Shown here in pieces: positions 1-5,986 of a stretch of 8,860 bases of DNA; position 1 is the stretch's first letter; each line of letters starts with the position of its first letter. The position numbers and the translations under genes were made by a program. Under the pieces are notes generated by a model. It had not been told where the DNA came from. It did not search any database and saw only the letters and a list, made by a program, of their open reading frames with translations. This stretch comes from Thermoproteota archaeon (GTDB lineage: Archaea; Thermoproteota; Thermoprotei_A; Sulfolobales; Desulfurococcaceae). The stretch is taken from positions 1-8,860 of the forward strand of contig JAADCY010000043.1 of the NCBI GenBank assembly GCA_013154205.1. The letters are read 5' to 3'.

Positions 1-15
1 AGCTTGATAACTGAT

Positions 16-81
16 CACCCGCGGGCCTCGATAGTGTTTCTCATGAGAATATTATTGTTTCAATATTGTTTTATAAAAAGA
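16..81 (-). promoter_or_regulatory. Possible promoter and start of a gene leaving the window leftward
   Basis: Read on the minus strand, an A/T box (TTTTTATAAAAC, 81-70) follows the hydrolase stop. About 25 nt further on a transcript could begin near position 50. GAGG at 29-26 then precedes a GTG at 18-16 by 7 nt, opening a frame that runs off the window after six codons. TATA box, Shine-Dalgarno-like site and start codon are in the right order and spacing, but six codons cannot prove a gene. The ATG at 43 on the same strand meets a stop after nine codons and is not a competitor. The T-rich stretch at 84-77 could also serve as terminator for the hydrolase transcript. Low confidence. Confidence 0.3.
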
Positions 82-91
82 AGTTTTGGTC

Positions 92-697
92 TTAGCGTAA
101 GTGAAGCGCCTTATAGAATGCTATTAGGTCTTTCGCAAAGCGGTCCGGATAGTCTAGGTAGGCGGCATGCCTAGCGTCTTCATAGATTATCAGTCTAGCA
201 TCCAAGTATTCCGCGAGCTTCTCCATCTCCTCTCTCGATACTATCCTATCCTTGCTACCCCATATGATCATGGATGGTACACTCATACTCCGGTACTTAT
301 TGACAAGTTCTTCTTCGAGGGAATTCACAGGCGCTACCAGTAATAGTCCCGATACAGGCTTCAATGTACTATATTTCAGAGCTATATAGCCGCCGAGACT
401 AGCCCCTACGAGGAGAGGGGCTGTGTTCCCGAACAAGCCTCTTATAGCTGTCGAGACAATCTCGGCATTTTCAAGAGGATCCCTTGTCCTGGGACTACAC
501 ATGCTCCTCGCGCCATAGGGCATATCAATTGCTAGATAGGGGATTTTCTCATCCTCTAGTTTTTGTAGAAGACCTATCTCCTGCCACACGTGACTAGTAT
601 AATTATAGCCGTGAAGGAGGACTATGGGGAGTCCCGATCTACGGGAATAGATGCATCGACACCTATAATGACTAAGATTAAGAGGTTCCTCAATCAT
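92..697 (-). CDS. Small alpha/beta-fold hydrolase
   Basis: A 201-residue serine hydrolase of the alpha/beta superfamily, with no signal peptide or membrane segment and so probably cytoplasmic. The complete catalytic set can be read: an oxyanion-hole LLHGYN around residues 27-32, the nucleophile elbow GASLGG with Ser100, the acid in WGSKDR at Asp150, and His177 in DARHAAY. Spacing and order fit the family. At about 200 residues it is a compact member with little room for a cap domain, so an esterase, thioesterase or acyl-peptide-type activity is possible, but the substrate cannot be read from sequence. The start is supported by AGGAG at 708-704, six bases ahead of the ATG. It lies downstream of the vapBC locus on the same strand but is separated by 85 bp and need not be co-transcribed. 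Confidence 0.88.
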   Translation of the reverse strand: MIEEPLNLSHYRCRCIYSRRSGLPIVLLHGYNYTSHVWQEIGLLQKLEDEKIPYLAIDMPYGARSMCSPRTRDPLENAEIVSTAIRGLFGNTAPLLVGASLGGYIALKYSTLKPVSGLLLVAPVNSLEEELVNKYRSMSVPSMIIWGSKDRIVSREEMEKLAEYLDARLIIYEDARHAAYLDYPDRFAKDLIAFYKALHLR

Positions 698-703
698 GAT
701 TCT

Positions 704-708
704 CTCCT
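704..708 (-). promoter_or_regulatory. Shine-Dalgarno site of the alpha/beta hydrolase
   Basis: AGGAG on the minus strand, six bases upstream of the ATG at 697. It fixes the start of the hydrolase and shows that this gene is translated from a leadered message. Confidence 0.65.
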
Positions 709-782
709 AATAAAGTATATCTGTCACCATGGAAGAAATATCCTTCTCACAACAAACTTTCTAGGAGAAATACAACATCATA

Positions 783-1182
783 TTATTTGATCAATATTGT
801 CTTTATGCCTGATTTCTTAGCGGTTTCGGCTTGTCTTCGAACAGCAGTTACAAGTTCTAATTTTTTATTCTTAGCCAACACTATAAAGAGGGAGTCATAA
901 ATCGTTATTTTGTTTTTTATTGCGTATTTTAGAGCTTCTAAGAGACATCCAGTTTCAGGCTCAATTATAATCGGCTTCTCATTAATTATATCTCTCAGGA
1001 TCTGAATGGCTGTTTCAGACTCAATTTCTTTTTTAACTGATTTCTTCCATAAAGCATTACCAAGTTCTTTTAAAGCTAGATCGAGAGTTATTCCTCCATC
1101 AAATGATAAATTTCCGTGCTATTTCCCACCCATCTTCTCAACTAAAATATTTCACAAGTACAGATGAATCAATGACTCTCAC
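783..1182 (-). pseudogene. vapC: Disrupted VapC-type PIN-domain toxin
   Basis: Reading from a GTG at 1182 gives a typical PIN start, VRVIDSSVLVKYFS, then an in-frame TGA at 1140-1138. The same frame continues as EDGWEIARKFII and reaches a second TGA. Skipping one base near 1101 resumes a PIN-like frame from 1100 to the TAA at 785-783. The joined product would be 132 residues, normal for VapC, a Mg-dependent RNase toxin. Acidic residues Asp5, Glu39 (ALKELGNAL) and Asp96 (TIYDSLF) are present. The fourth expected acidic residue, after LVTA, is Val114. The downstream part has no usable start of its own, so no active toxin seems possible. The GTG overlaps the end of vapB by 14 nt, the usual coupling of antitoxin and toxin. 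A sequencing error could explain one lesion but hardly all three. Confidence 0.8.
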
Positions 1183-1399
1183 GATCTTCTCTCACGCTCC
1201 GGCTAGCAAATCCTTTTTGACTTGGTATAAATTTTTCATCCAATATCTTATCCCATTTTTCAATAAATTTACGAGCTCTTACTTTAAGAGCTAGTGTTTC
1301 GAGATAACGTCTGACTTCTTCGGAAACATTGATCCCTTCCTCTTCTAATAATTCCTTAATCTTTTTAGGGATTCTAATACTGATAACTGTACTGCTCAT
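1169..1399 (-). CDS. vapB: VapB-type ribbon-helix-helix antitoxin
   Basis: A 76-residue antitoxin of the VapB/AbrB-CopG-like group. The N-terminus has a short beta strand (STVISIRIP, residues 3-11) followed by two helices around the turn GINVSEEVRR, the pattern of a ribbon-helix-helix DNA-binding dimer. The basic and acidic C-terminal half would be the toxin-binding arm. I chose the ATG at 1399 because GAGGGGAAG lies immediately upstream with proper spacing. An in-frame ATG at 1417 would add six residues and lacks such a site. In this family the antitoxin neutralises the PIN RNase and represses its own operon. Here the partner gene downstream is broken, so vapB appears to be left as an orphan repressor. 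A perfect inverted repeat lies just upstream. Confidence 0.82.
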   Translation of the reverse strand: MSSTVISIRIPKKIKELLEEEGINVSEEVRRYLETLALKVRARKFIEKWDKILDEKFIPSQKGFASRSVREDRESH

Positions 1400-1422
1400 G
1401 CTTCCCCTCATTAACAATACTT

Positions 1423-1452
1423 GTATACATCAAAATAAACATAGATGTATAC
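1423..1452. promoter_or_regulatory. Inverted-repeat operator candidate in the vapB promoter
   Basis: GTATACATC at 1423-1431 and GATGTATAC at 1444-1452 form a perfect 9-bp inverted repeat with a 12-bp spacer. Each arm also contains the self-complementary hexamer GTATAC. The repeat ends 23 bp before the vapB start, and the spacer holds the best A/T-rich TATA-like box for vapB (TTTATTTT on the minus strand, about 1439-1432). This placement fits autorepression by a ribbon-helix-helix dimer pair that blocks the transcription preinitiation complex. The assignment to VapB is inference from position. The divergent regulator gene starting at 1578 could be affected too. Confidence 0.6.
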
Positions 1453-1542
1453 GGAATCTTAACTCCTTTAATGGTGCCTCGGACTTAGTAAAAGAAATAT
1501 GTAGTACAGATCATACATAGATACTTTAGAGTTTCGAAGAGA

Positions 1543-1555
1543 TAATAATATATAG
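1543..1555 (+). promoter_or_regulatory. TATA box for the XRE-type regulator operon
   Basis: An A/T-only stretch, TAATAATATATAG, whose centre is about 27 bp before the ATG at 1578. With the archaeal TATA-to-start distance of about 25 bp, transcription would begin almost at this ATG, giving a nearly leaderless message. This supports the upstream start codon over the internal TTG. Confidence 0.5.
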
Positions 1556-1577
1556 ACAAACTTTCCTATAACGATCT

Positions 1578-1982
1578 ATGACCGGGTTATTTTGGTGGTA
1601 TGTTTTGACCCTGATTACGTGGTACGAGATAGTTGCTAAGAAAATACTCCCGGCTATCCGCTGCGTGGTCGCGGAGATATTGATCAAGGAGTATGGGTTG
1701 ACCCAGGTGAAGGCTGCCGAGCTACTGGGTGTTAGCCAACCAGCTATCAGCCACTATATCTCTAGCAGGCGTGGCGGGCGCGGCGCCACGGCTTTGAAGA
1801 GTGATCCAGAGATCTATGCGTTGGTCAAAGATGTTGCCAAGTACCTTATTGAAGATAATAGGGTTAGGCTCATGAAGACTATCGATGAAATACTGAGGAG
1901 AATAAGGGAAAAACCCGAGCTCTACCGCGAGATAGTCGGTGAAGAGCCGAAGCCAGAAATAATATACATGGATAAGAAGTAA
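1578..1982 (+). CDS. Archaeal XRE-type helix-turn-helix transcriptional regulator (COG2522-like)
   Basis: A 134-residue predicted DNA-binding protein. The helix-turn-helix is clear at about residues 41-64: LTQVKAAELLGVSQPAISHY followed by the basic stretch SSRRGGRG. The preceding helix and the long acidic C-terminal helix (residues 76-120) match the small archaeal regulators of the COG2522 type as I know them. Target genes are unknown. Family members usually begin close to WYEIVAKK (residue 15 here), so the hydrophobic first 14 residues may be untranslated. A TTG at 1605 with GGTGGT six bases upstream is the alternative start, whereas the promoter spacing favours ATG 1578. It is followed after a short gap by the small RHH-like gene, with which it probably forms an operon. 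Confidence 0.78.
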   Translation: MTGLFWWYVLTLITWYEIVAKKILPAIRCVVAEILIKEYGLTQVKAAELLGVSQPAISHYISSRRGGRGATALKSDPEIYALVKDVAKYLIEDNRVRLMKTIDEILRRIREKPELYREIVGEEPKPEIIYMDKK

Positions 1983-2017
1983 GCCTAGAGGGCGTGGAAC
2001 CGATGCCTGGAGAAGAC

Positions 2018-2221
2018 ATGGTTGAGATCAAGATAAGGCTCCCCGAGAAACTCTACCGAGAAGCAAAGGCAAAAGCAGAAGAAGCAGGATTCAACACGAT
2101 AGACGAGTTCATAGTATTCGTACTAGAACAACTACTGGGCGAAGAAGAACCAGCAGAGCTCAGCGAAGAAGATGAAGAAAAAGTGAAGGAAAGACTAAGA
2201 GCACTAGGATATATCGACTAA
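2018..2221 (+). CDS. Small ribbon-helix-helix (CopG-like) protein with LRALGY tail
   Basis: A 67-residue protein from the ATG at 2018, chosen because GGAG sits five bases upstream and homologous proteins typically begin MVEIKIRLP. A GTG at 1994 and an ATG at 2003 are in-frame alternatives adding 8 or 5 residues. Residues 1-40 show a beta strand (VEIKIRLPEK), an amphipathic helix (LYREAKAKAEEAG), a short turn (FNTIDE) and a second helix (FIVFVLEQLL), the ribbon-helix-helix layout. The last 20 residues are a separate acidic/basic helix ending ERLRALGYID. This resembles the C-terminal signature found on many sulfatase/AlkP-family proteins, an interesting match with the AlkP-like gene 1.1 kb away. 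DNA binding is likely but not shown; the role is unknown. Composition is strikingly T-poor (about 13% T over 2041-2220). Confidence 0.72.
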   Translation: MVEIKIRLPEKLYREAKAKAEEAGFNTIDEFIVFVLEQLLGEEEPAELSEEDEEKVKERLRALGYID

Positions 2222-2271
2222 AACATTATGAATAATAGATCTGACGTTCTTAGGGAGGAACTCTATTTTAC

Positions 2272-3216
2272 CTATCCATGTTTTTGTCTATTATTACCCA
2301 TTCTTTTTAACAGGTATTTAGAATATGGAAGGGGAACTCCTTTATACTCTGATAGCTTCTTCAACCTCATCTCAACATATTTTAGAGCTGCTTCCTCGAT
2401 AGAACTTGTTCCGAAGTCTTCACGGATGTTCATTTTCACGTATTCATCCAGATTTATCCTATCAGCCATATCCGCCCATAAGGCCTTATACCAGTAATGC
2501 CTGTATAGCAGCCTTACTGGTTTCTTAACAGTCCTCAGATGGAATGAGAGTGGTTGTTCTATATCTATGCGGATATAGAAGAGCGGTAATACTAGTCTTT
2601 CAAGATGATTTATTATCTTGTATTGTAGGCTGGGATGATATGTGAATAGCCAGTGTTCTCGTTGAAGATAGTTTCTCGGATCATAGTGTTTGATATCTAT
2701 ATCGAGGCATACGTGGGGCCAGTAGACCCCGTAGTACCAGTCTGTCAATGCTAGTCTATGTACAAGGCTTTTAAGATAATCAACGTATTTCTCGTGAAGA
2801 ATGAAGTCAGGATCCCATACAAGTATCCATCGATAACTAGTCTTCCTGAGCCCCAGATTCCTTAGCTCGGCCAGATTTCCTCTTGGTGCACGGATGAGTT
2901 TTAGTGGTTTTCCTAGTTCTTTGGCTTTCCTCCTAGCCTTCTCCGGCGTGGAGTCCGTTGATGAATCCACTACGACGTATTCGTCGATGAGCTCCGATAT
3001 GCTTTCCATCGAGTCTTCTATCCAGTCCTCCTCATTATAGGATACTATCAATGCACTTATTCCGGGAGGCCTATATTTAGACGGGGGATCAATTATTCTC
3101 AGCGTCTTGGCGAGACCAGCATACATTCTTCTTACTAGGGAGATCCCCCTTCTCCCCATTATTTTTCTCAGCTTGAACACTATGTCCATGACTAGGCAAC
3201 CCTTGTCCTCATCCAT
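2272..3216 (-). CDS. Family 2 glycosyltransferase
   Basis: A 314-residue GT-A fold transferase. The nucleotide-binding start ISALIVSYNEEDWI (residues 53-66) is followed by YVVVDSSTDST (80-90), where Asp84 would contact the nucleotide. LAELRNLGL (115-123) comes next, then the metal-binding DxD in WDPDF (Asp135, Asp137). About 50 residues precede the domain, and a C-terminal region rich in aromatic and basic residues (about 215-314) probably forms the acceptor side. There is no membrane segment, so it should work at the cytoplasmic face. It would move a sugar from a nucleotide donor to a glycan or lipid acceptor; donor and acceptor cannot be told. The start could instead be the ATG of residue 10 (3189). 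It is divergent from the AlkP-like gene and convergent with the RHH gene, so it is its own transcription unit. Confidence 0.85.
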   Translation of the reverse strand: MDEDKGCLVMDIVFKLRKIMGRRGISLVRRMYAGLAKTLRIIDPPSKYRPPGISALIVSYNEEDWIEDSMESISELIDEYVVVDSSTDSTPEKARRKAKELGKPLKLIRAPRGNLAELRNLGLRKTSYRWILVWDPDFILHEKYVDYLKSLVHRLALTDWYYGVYWPHVCLDIDIKHYDPRNYLQREHWLFTYHPSLQYKIINHLERLVLPLFYIRIDIEQPLSFHLRTVKKPVRLLYRHYWYKALWADMADRINLDEYVKMNIREDFGTSSIEEAALKYVEMRLKKLSEYKGVPLPYSKYLLKRMGNNRQKHG

Positions 3217-3262
3217 ATATCCATAGGAGATTACTTAATTATGCTCAGAAATATTCTAGTCC

Positions 3263-3270
3263 ATATATGT
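3263..3270 (+). promoter_or_regulatory. TATA-like box for the AlkP-superfamily gene
   Basis: ATATATGT lies in the 97-bp divergent spacer, about 47 bp before the ATG at 3314. Transcription starting about 25 bp downstream would leave a leader of roughly 20 nt that includes the purine-rich GAAGATGAAG ahead of the start. No sharper match is present in the spacer. Confidence 0.35.
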
Positions 3271-3313
3271 AGTATTAGGATGTAACTATTTTGTAGCACG
3301 AAGATGAAGTGTT

Positions 3314-4786
3314 ATGAGCGGCGCTAGAGTTGCCGTTATAGGGCTTGATGGGTGCAGTCCTAAGTATCTCGAGAAACTAATACGGTATGGTTTTATACCG
3401 ACAATAAAGAACATTGTTGCAAGGCACGGGTATTATAAGCTCTACGCTTTCCCGCCATGCACGCCTCCATCATGGTCAAGCATAATGACAGGTGTAAATC
3501 CTGGAAAGCACGGTATCTTTGGTTTCCAACACTATGATAAAGAAAAGAAGATGACTTATCTAACAAACACTCTGCATCTCGAGCATCCCCGTGTACATGA
3601 AATGCTTGGAATGAATGGAGTTCCTTCAATAGTAATCAATCCTATCCCCTCATACCCATTAATACCAGTTAAGAACACTATACAGATAAGCCATATGTTC
3701 TTCACACCAAGACTGACATGGTATCCCGAAGATATCGGTAAGTACGCGAAAATACTTGGGGAGCACAGCTATAATTCCGAAACTCGTGAAGAGTTTCTCG
3801 AGAGCGTGTCATATGGTCTAGATAAATATATTGAGCTCGTCGAAACACTAGCCGATAAAGTTGACTGGAGGCTTTTCTGGATAAATCTTCATTATCCCGA
3901 CGCTATTCTCCACCAATTCGATGAAGAATGGGTTTTCTATAAGCAGTATTATAAGGAGAAAGAAATATTCGGAAAAATAGATCGTATCGTGAAAACACTA
4001 GCGGATCTGTCAGACCATGTAATTATAGTCTCAGATCACGGTTTTGCACATTATCATACTATAATTAATATCAACAGTTATCTCTACAGCAAAGGTTTTG
4101 CAGCTAAAACAAGTAGCGGCAAAGGTCTCAAAGAATTCTGGGAACACCAAGAGAAAAGAGAATACCTAGCTGTGAAAAACAAGGTACTACTGAGATTGGC
4201 GAATACAAGGATTCTCGGAAACGCGTTGCGGAAAACGAAAAAGTTCTTCGAAAGAATTACAGGTAAAAGGATCAAGGCTGCCGAGTACGACGTCGATACC
4301 TCTAAGTCTAGAGCTTTCCTCTTATCAACATATTCACATGGTATAATACTTAATGACCCGACAATTAAGAAAGATATTGTTAGAGCTCTTAATGAGATTG
4401 AAGGACTACGGGAAATTATTGATGCTACCAAGATATTTACTGGAAACTATGTTGATAGAGGCCCCGACTTACTTGTCATGCCTGATTACGACAAGGGGTA
4501 CATGCTTGGCAAAAACAAGATATCAAGCTATGTGATAAGAAGGCGGGAAACCAACAATCATCATCCGATAGGAATACTGGTAGTATCCGGTATCAGCAAT
4601 AAAGATATAGATATCGTTCCAAACCACATAGTTTCCAATGTAGTTTTATCCTTTCTCGACCAGCCACTGCCTAATGACGCGGATGATGTAGGCCTTGCTG
4701 AAAAAATAACTGGAAAACATGTCGGTATTAAGAACTATAATAGTGGATGGAGGCTTCTCAAGAAACTAGTGCTTCTCAAACGGTAA
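3314..4786 (+). CDS. AlkP-superfamily phosphodiesterase/phosphohydrolase (COG3379-like)
   Basis: A 490-residue metalloenzyme related to type I phosphodiesterases/nucleotide pyrophosphatases. The two-metal site can be followed: Asp12 in VIGLDGCSP, the nucleophile Thr50 in FPPCTPPSWSS with the adjacent TGVNPGKHGIFGF, Asp196 and His200 in YPDAILHQF, Asp241-His242 in IIVSDHGF, and His417 in NNHHPIG. All expected ligands are present, so it should be active on a phosphoester. A region of low similarity to the core (about 260-330) is highly basic and may form a lid or acceptor-binding insert. There is no signal peptide or membrane anchor, which points to a cytoplasmic enzyme. Set among glycosyltransferases, it may hydrolyse or transfer a phospho-sugar or phospholipid head group in glycan assembly; this is inference. 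It ends 12 bp from the convergent GT4 gene. Confidence 0.85.
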   Translation: MSGARVAVIGLDGCSPKYLEKLIRYGFIPTIKNIVARHGYYKLYAFPPCTPPSWSSIMTGVNPGKHGIFGFQHYDKEKKMTYLTNTLHLEHPRVHEMLGMNGVPSIVINPIPSYPLIPVKNTIQISHMFFTPRLTWYPEDIGKYAKILGEHSYNSETREEFLESVSYGLDKYIELVETLADKVDWRLFWINLHYPDAILHQFDEEWVFYKQYYKEKEIFGKIDRIVKTLADLSDHVIIVSDHGFAHYHTIININSYLYSKGFAAKTSSGKGLKEFWEHQEKREYLAVKNKVLLRLANTRILGNALRKTKKFFERITGKRIKAAEYDVDTSKSRAFLLSTYSHGIILNDPTIKKDIVRALNEIEGLREIIDATKIFTGNYVDRGPDLLVMPDYDKGYMLGKNKISSYVIRRRETNNHHPIGILVVSGISNKDIDIVPNHIVSNVVLSFLDQPLPNDADDVGLAEKITGKHVGIKNYNSGWRLLKKLVLLKR

Positions 4787-4798
4787 GCCCGATAAGCC

Positions 4799-5953
4799 CT
4801 AGCTGTGCATGATTATTTCTTTAATGATTTTACTGAAAACCTTGGCGACATTATCCCAGCTACATCTCCTAGCGTACTCTAACGCGTTCCTCGATAACCT
4901 GTCATATAGATCTTTATCCTTACTAAGACGGATGAATGCCTCAGCTAATTCGTCTGTTTTTCTAGGATCAATTATCAATGCTCTGTCGCGATCAACAACG
5001 CCTGTTTTCTCGAAAATCGGCGAAGCAATGACTGGTTTGCCGTGAGCCATGCATTCGACTAGTGCAAGCCCGTATCCCTCTTCTCCGGTTGAAGTAGCGA
5101 CACATACATCGGCAAGCTCATAGTATTTGCCCACATCAGGAGCATCAACTATTATCTTAACAGCTTTTACTCCCACGGCTTGGTTGATTTCTTTAGCTAA
5201 GTCTTTGACCACGTTGAAGTATTCTCTCTGCTCTCTTGAGTGCGGTGCACCGCCGACAAGCCATAAACGCGCATTAGGATTCATCTTTATTAATTTCTTG
5301 AAAGCCTTGAGAGTATAGATCTGGCCTTTATTAGGCGCGAACCTCGCAACCTGTACTATATCATATAATCCATTATTGACTAACCTATACTCGAAGGGAT
5401 CGTCAACACCTTCTGTTCCGAGAACAATTATCTTATCCCCACCAATACCCAAGAATCTAATAATGTCCTCCCTAACAGGTTCTGTAGGAACCACTACCCT
5501 CGATGCTCTCTCGATGTTTTTACGGAGAACAATTGTTCTTAACATATGTTTTAATCTGTGCTTACGAGCCCATGATGATCTGAATAAACCAACATCATGA
5601 ATTATAAGTATGACTGGGATCTTCTTATTTATGAATATAGGTGAAGCCTCAGCCCAATAACCATTAACTATAACTATGTCAGGCTTCAATCGATTGACTA
5701 TCCTAGCTGCTTCAAAAGAGAATAACGCAGAAGATACTAGGGGAAGATTGCTTTGGTGTCTTATAATGATCATTCTATACGGTGTACTGGTTTCTTTTAT
5801 TGAAGTAAGCATTCCACGCGTTATAGCTATAACATCATGCTTCATCTGCGATAATTTTTCAGCTAATCTTGCAATGAATTTGTCAGCGCCACCATGTACA
5901 AATGGATACCATCCACGGGATACTATCGCTATTTTAGCCATTCCACATCCCAT
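4799..5953 (-). CDS. Family 4 glycosyltransferase (GT-B fold)
   Basis: A 384-residue retaining glycosyltransferase. The N-terminal Rossmann half opens with KIAIVSRGWYP and the glycine-rich HGGADKF loop (residues 20-26). The C-terminal half starts near VQVARFAPNKG (200-210), with the donor-site basic residue in the loop, and continues to WLVGGAP (231-237). The GT4 E-x7-E motif is EEGYGLALVE, Glu292 and Glu300, followed by MAHGKPVIAS. Length and motif order are normal for GT4. There is no membrane segment, so it likely works as a peripheral enzyme on a lipid-linked acceptor. Met5 (5941) is an equally good start. It lies 33 bp downstream of the GT2 gene on the same strand, which indicates co-transcription. 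Donor sugar unknown. Confidence 0.88.
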   Translation of the reverse strand: MGCGMAKIAIVSRGWYPFVHGGADKFIARLAEKLSQMKHDVIAITRGMLTSIKETSTPYRMIIIRHQSNLPLVSSALFSFEAARIVNRLKPDIVIVNGYWAEASPIFINKKIPVILIIHDVGLFRSSWARKHRLKHMLRTIVLRKNIERASRVVVPTEPVREDIIRFLGIGGDKIIVLGTEGVDDPFEYRLVNNGLYDIVQVARFAPNKGQIYTLKAFKKLIKMNPNARLWLVGGAPHSREQREYFNVVKDLAKEINQAVGVKAVKIIVDAPDVGKYYELADVCVATSTGEEGYGLALVECMAHGKPVIASPIFEKTGVVDRDRALIIDPRKTDELAEAFIRLSKDKDLYDRLSRNALEYARRCSWDNVAKVFSKIIKEIIMHS

Positions 5954-5986
5954 CTATGATGAGAAGCAGCATATTGGGCTTATTAA

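Noticed and set aside
590..790. Plus-strand frame opposite the start of the alpha/beta hydrolase
   Set aside because: The hydrolase on the other strand has a full triad and a good ribosome site; this frame has neither motif nor signal.
2222..2271. Possible stem-loop terminator between the convergent RHH and GT2 genes
   Set aside because: Only a 4-bp GTTC/GAAC pairing is visible and it is not followed by a T-run within the spacer; the T-runs nearby lie in the GT2 coding end.
2228..2497. Plus-strand frame directly after the RHH gene
   Set aside because: Antisense to the C-terminal part of the GT2, and the product has no recognisable features.
4084..4431. Open frame of about 115 codons on the minus strand inside the AlkP-like gene
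   Set aside because: It lies antisense to a gene with a complete set of catalytic motifs, and its product has no recognisable domain.
5956..5962. ATGATGA resembling a C box of a C/D guide RNA
   Set aside because: No matching D box or C'/D' pair at the needed spacing; it overlaps the GT4 start region by chance.
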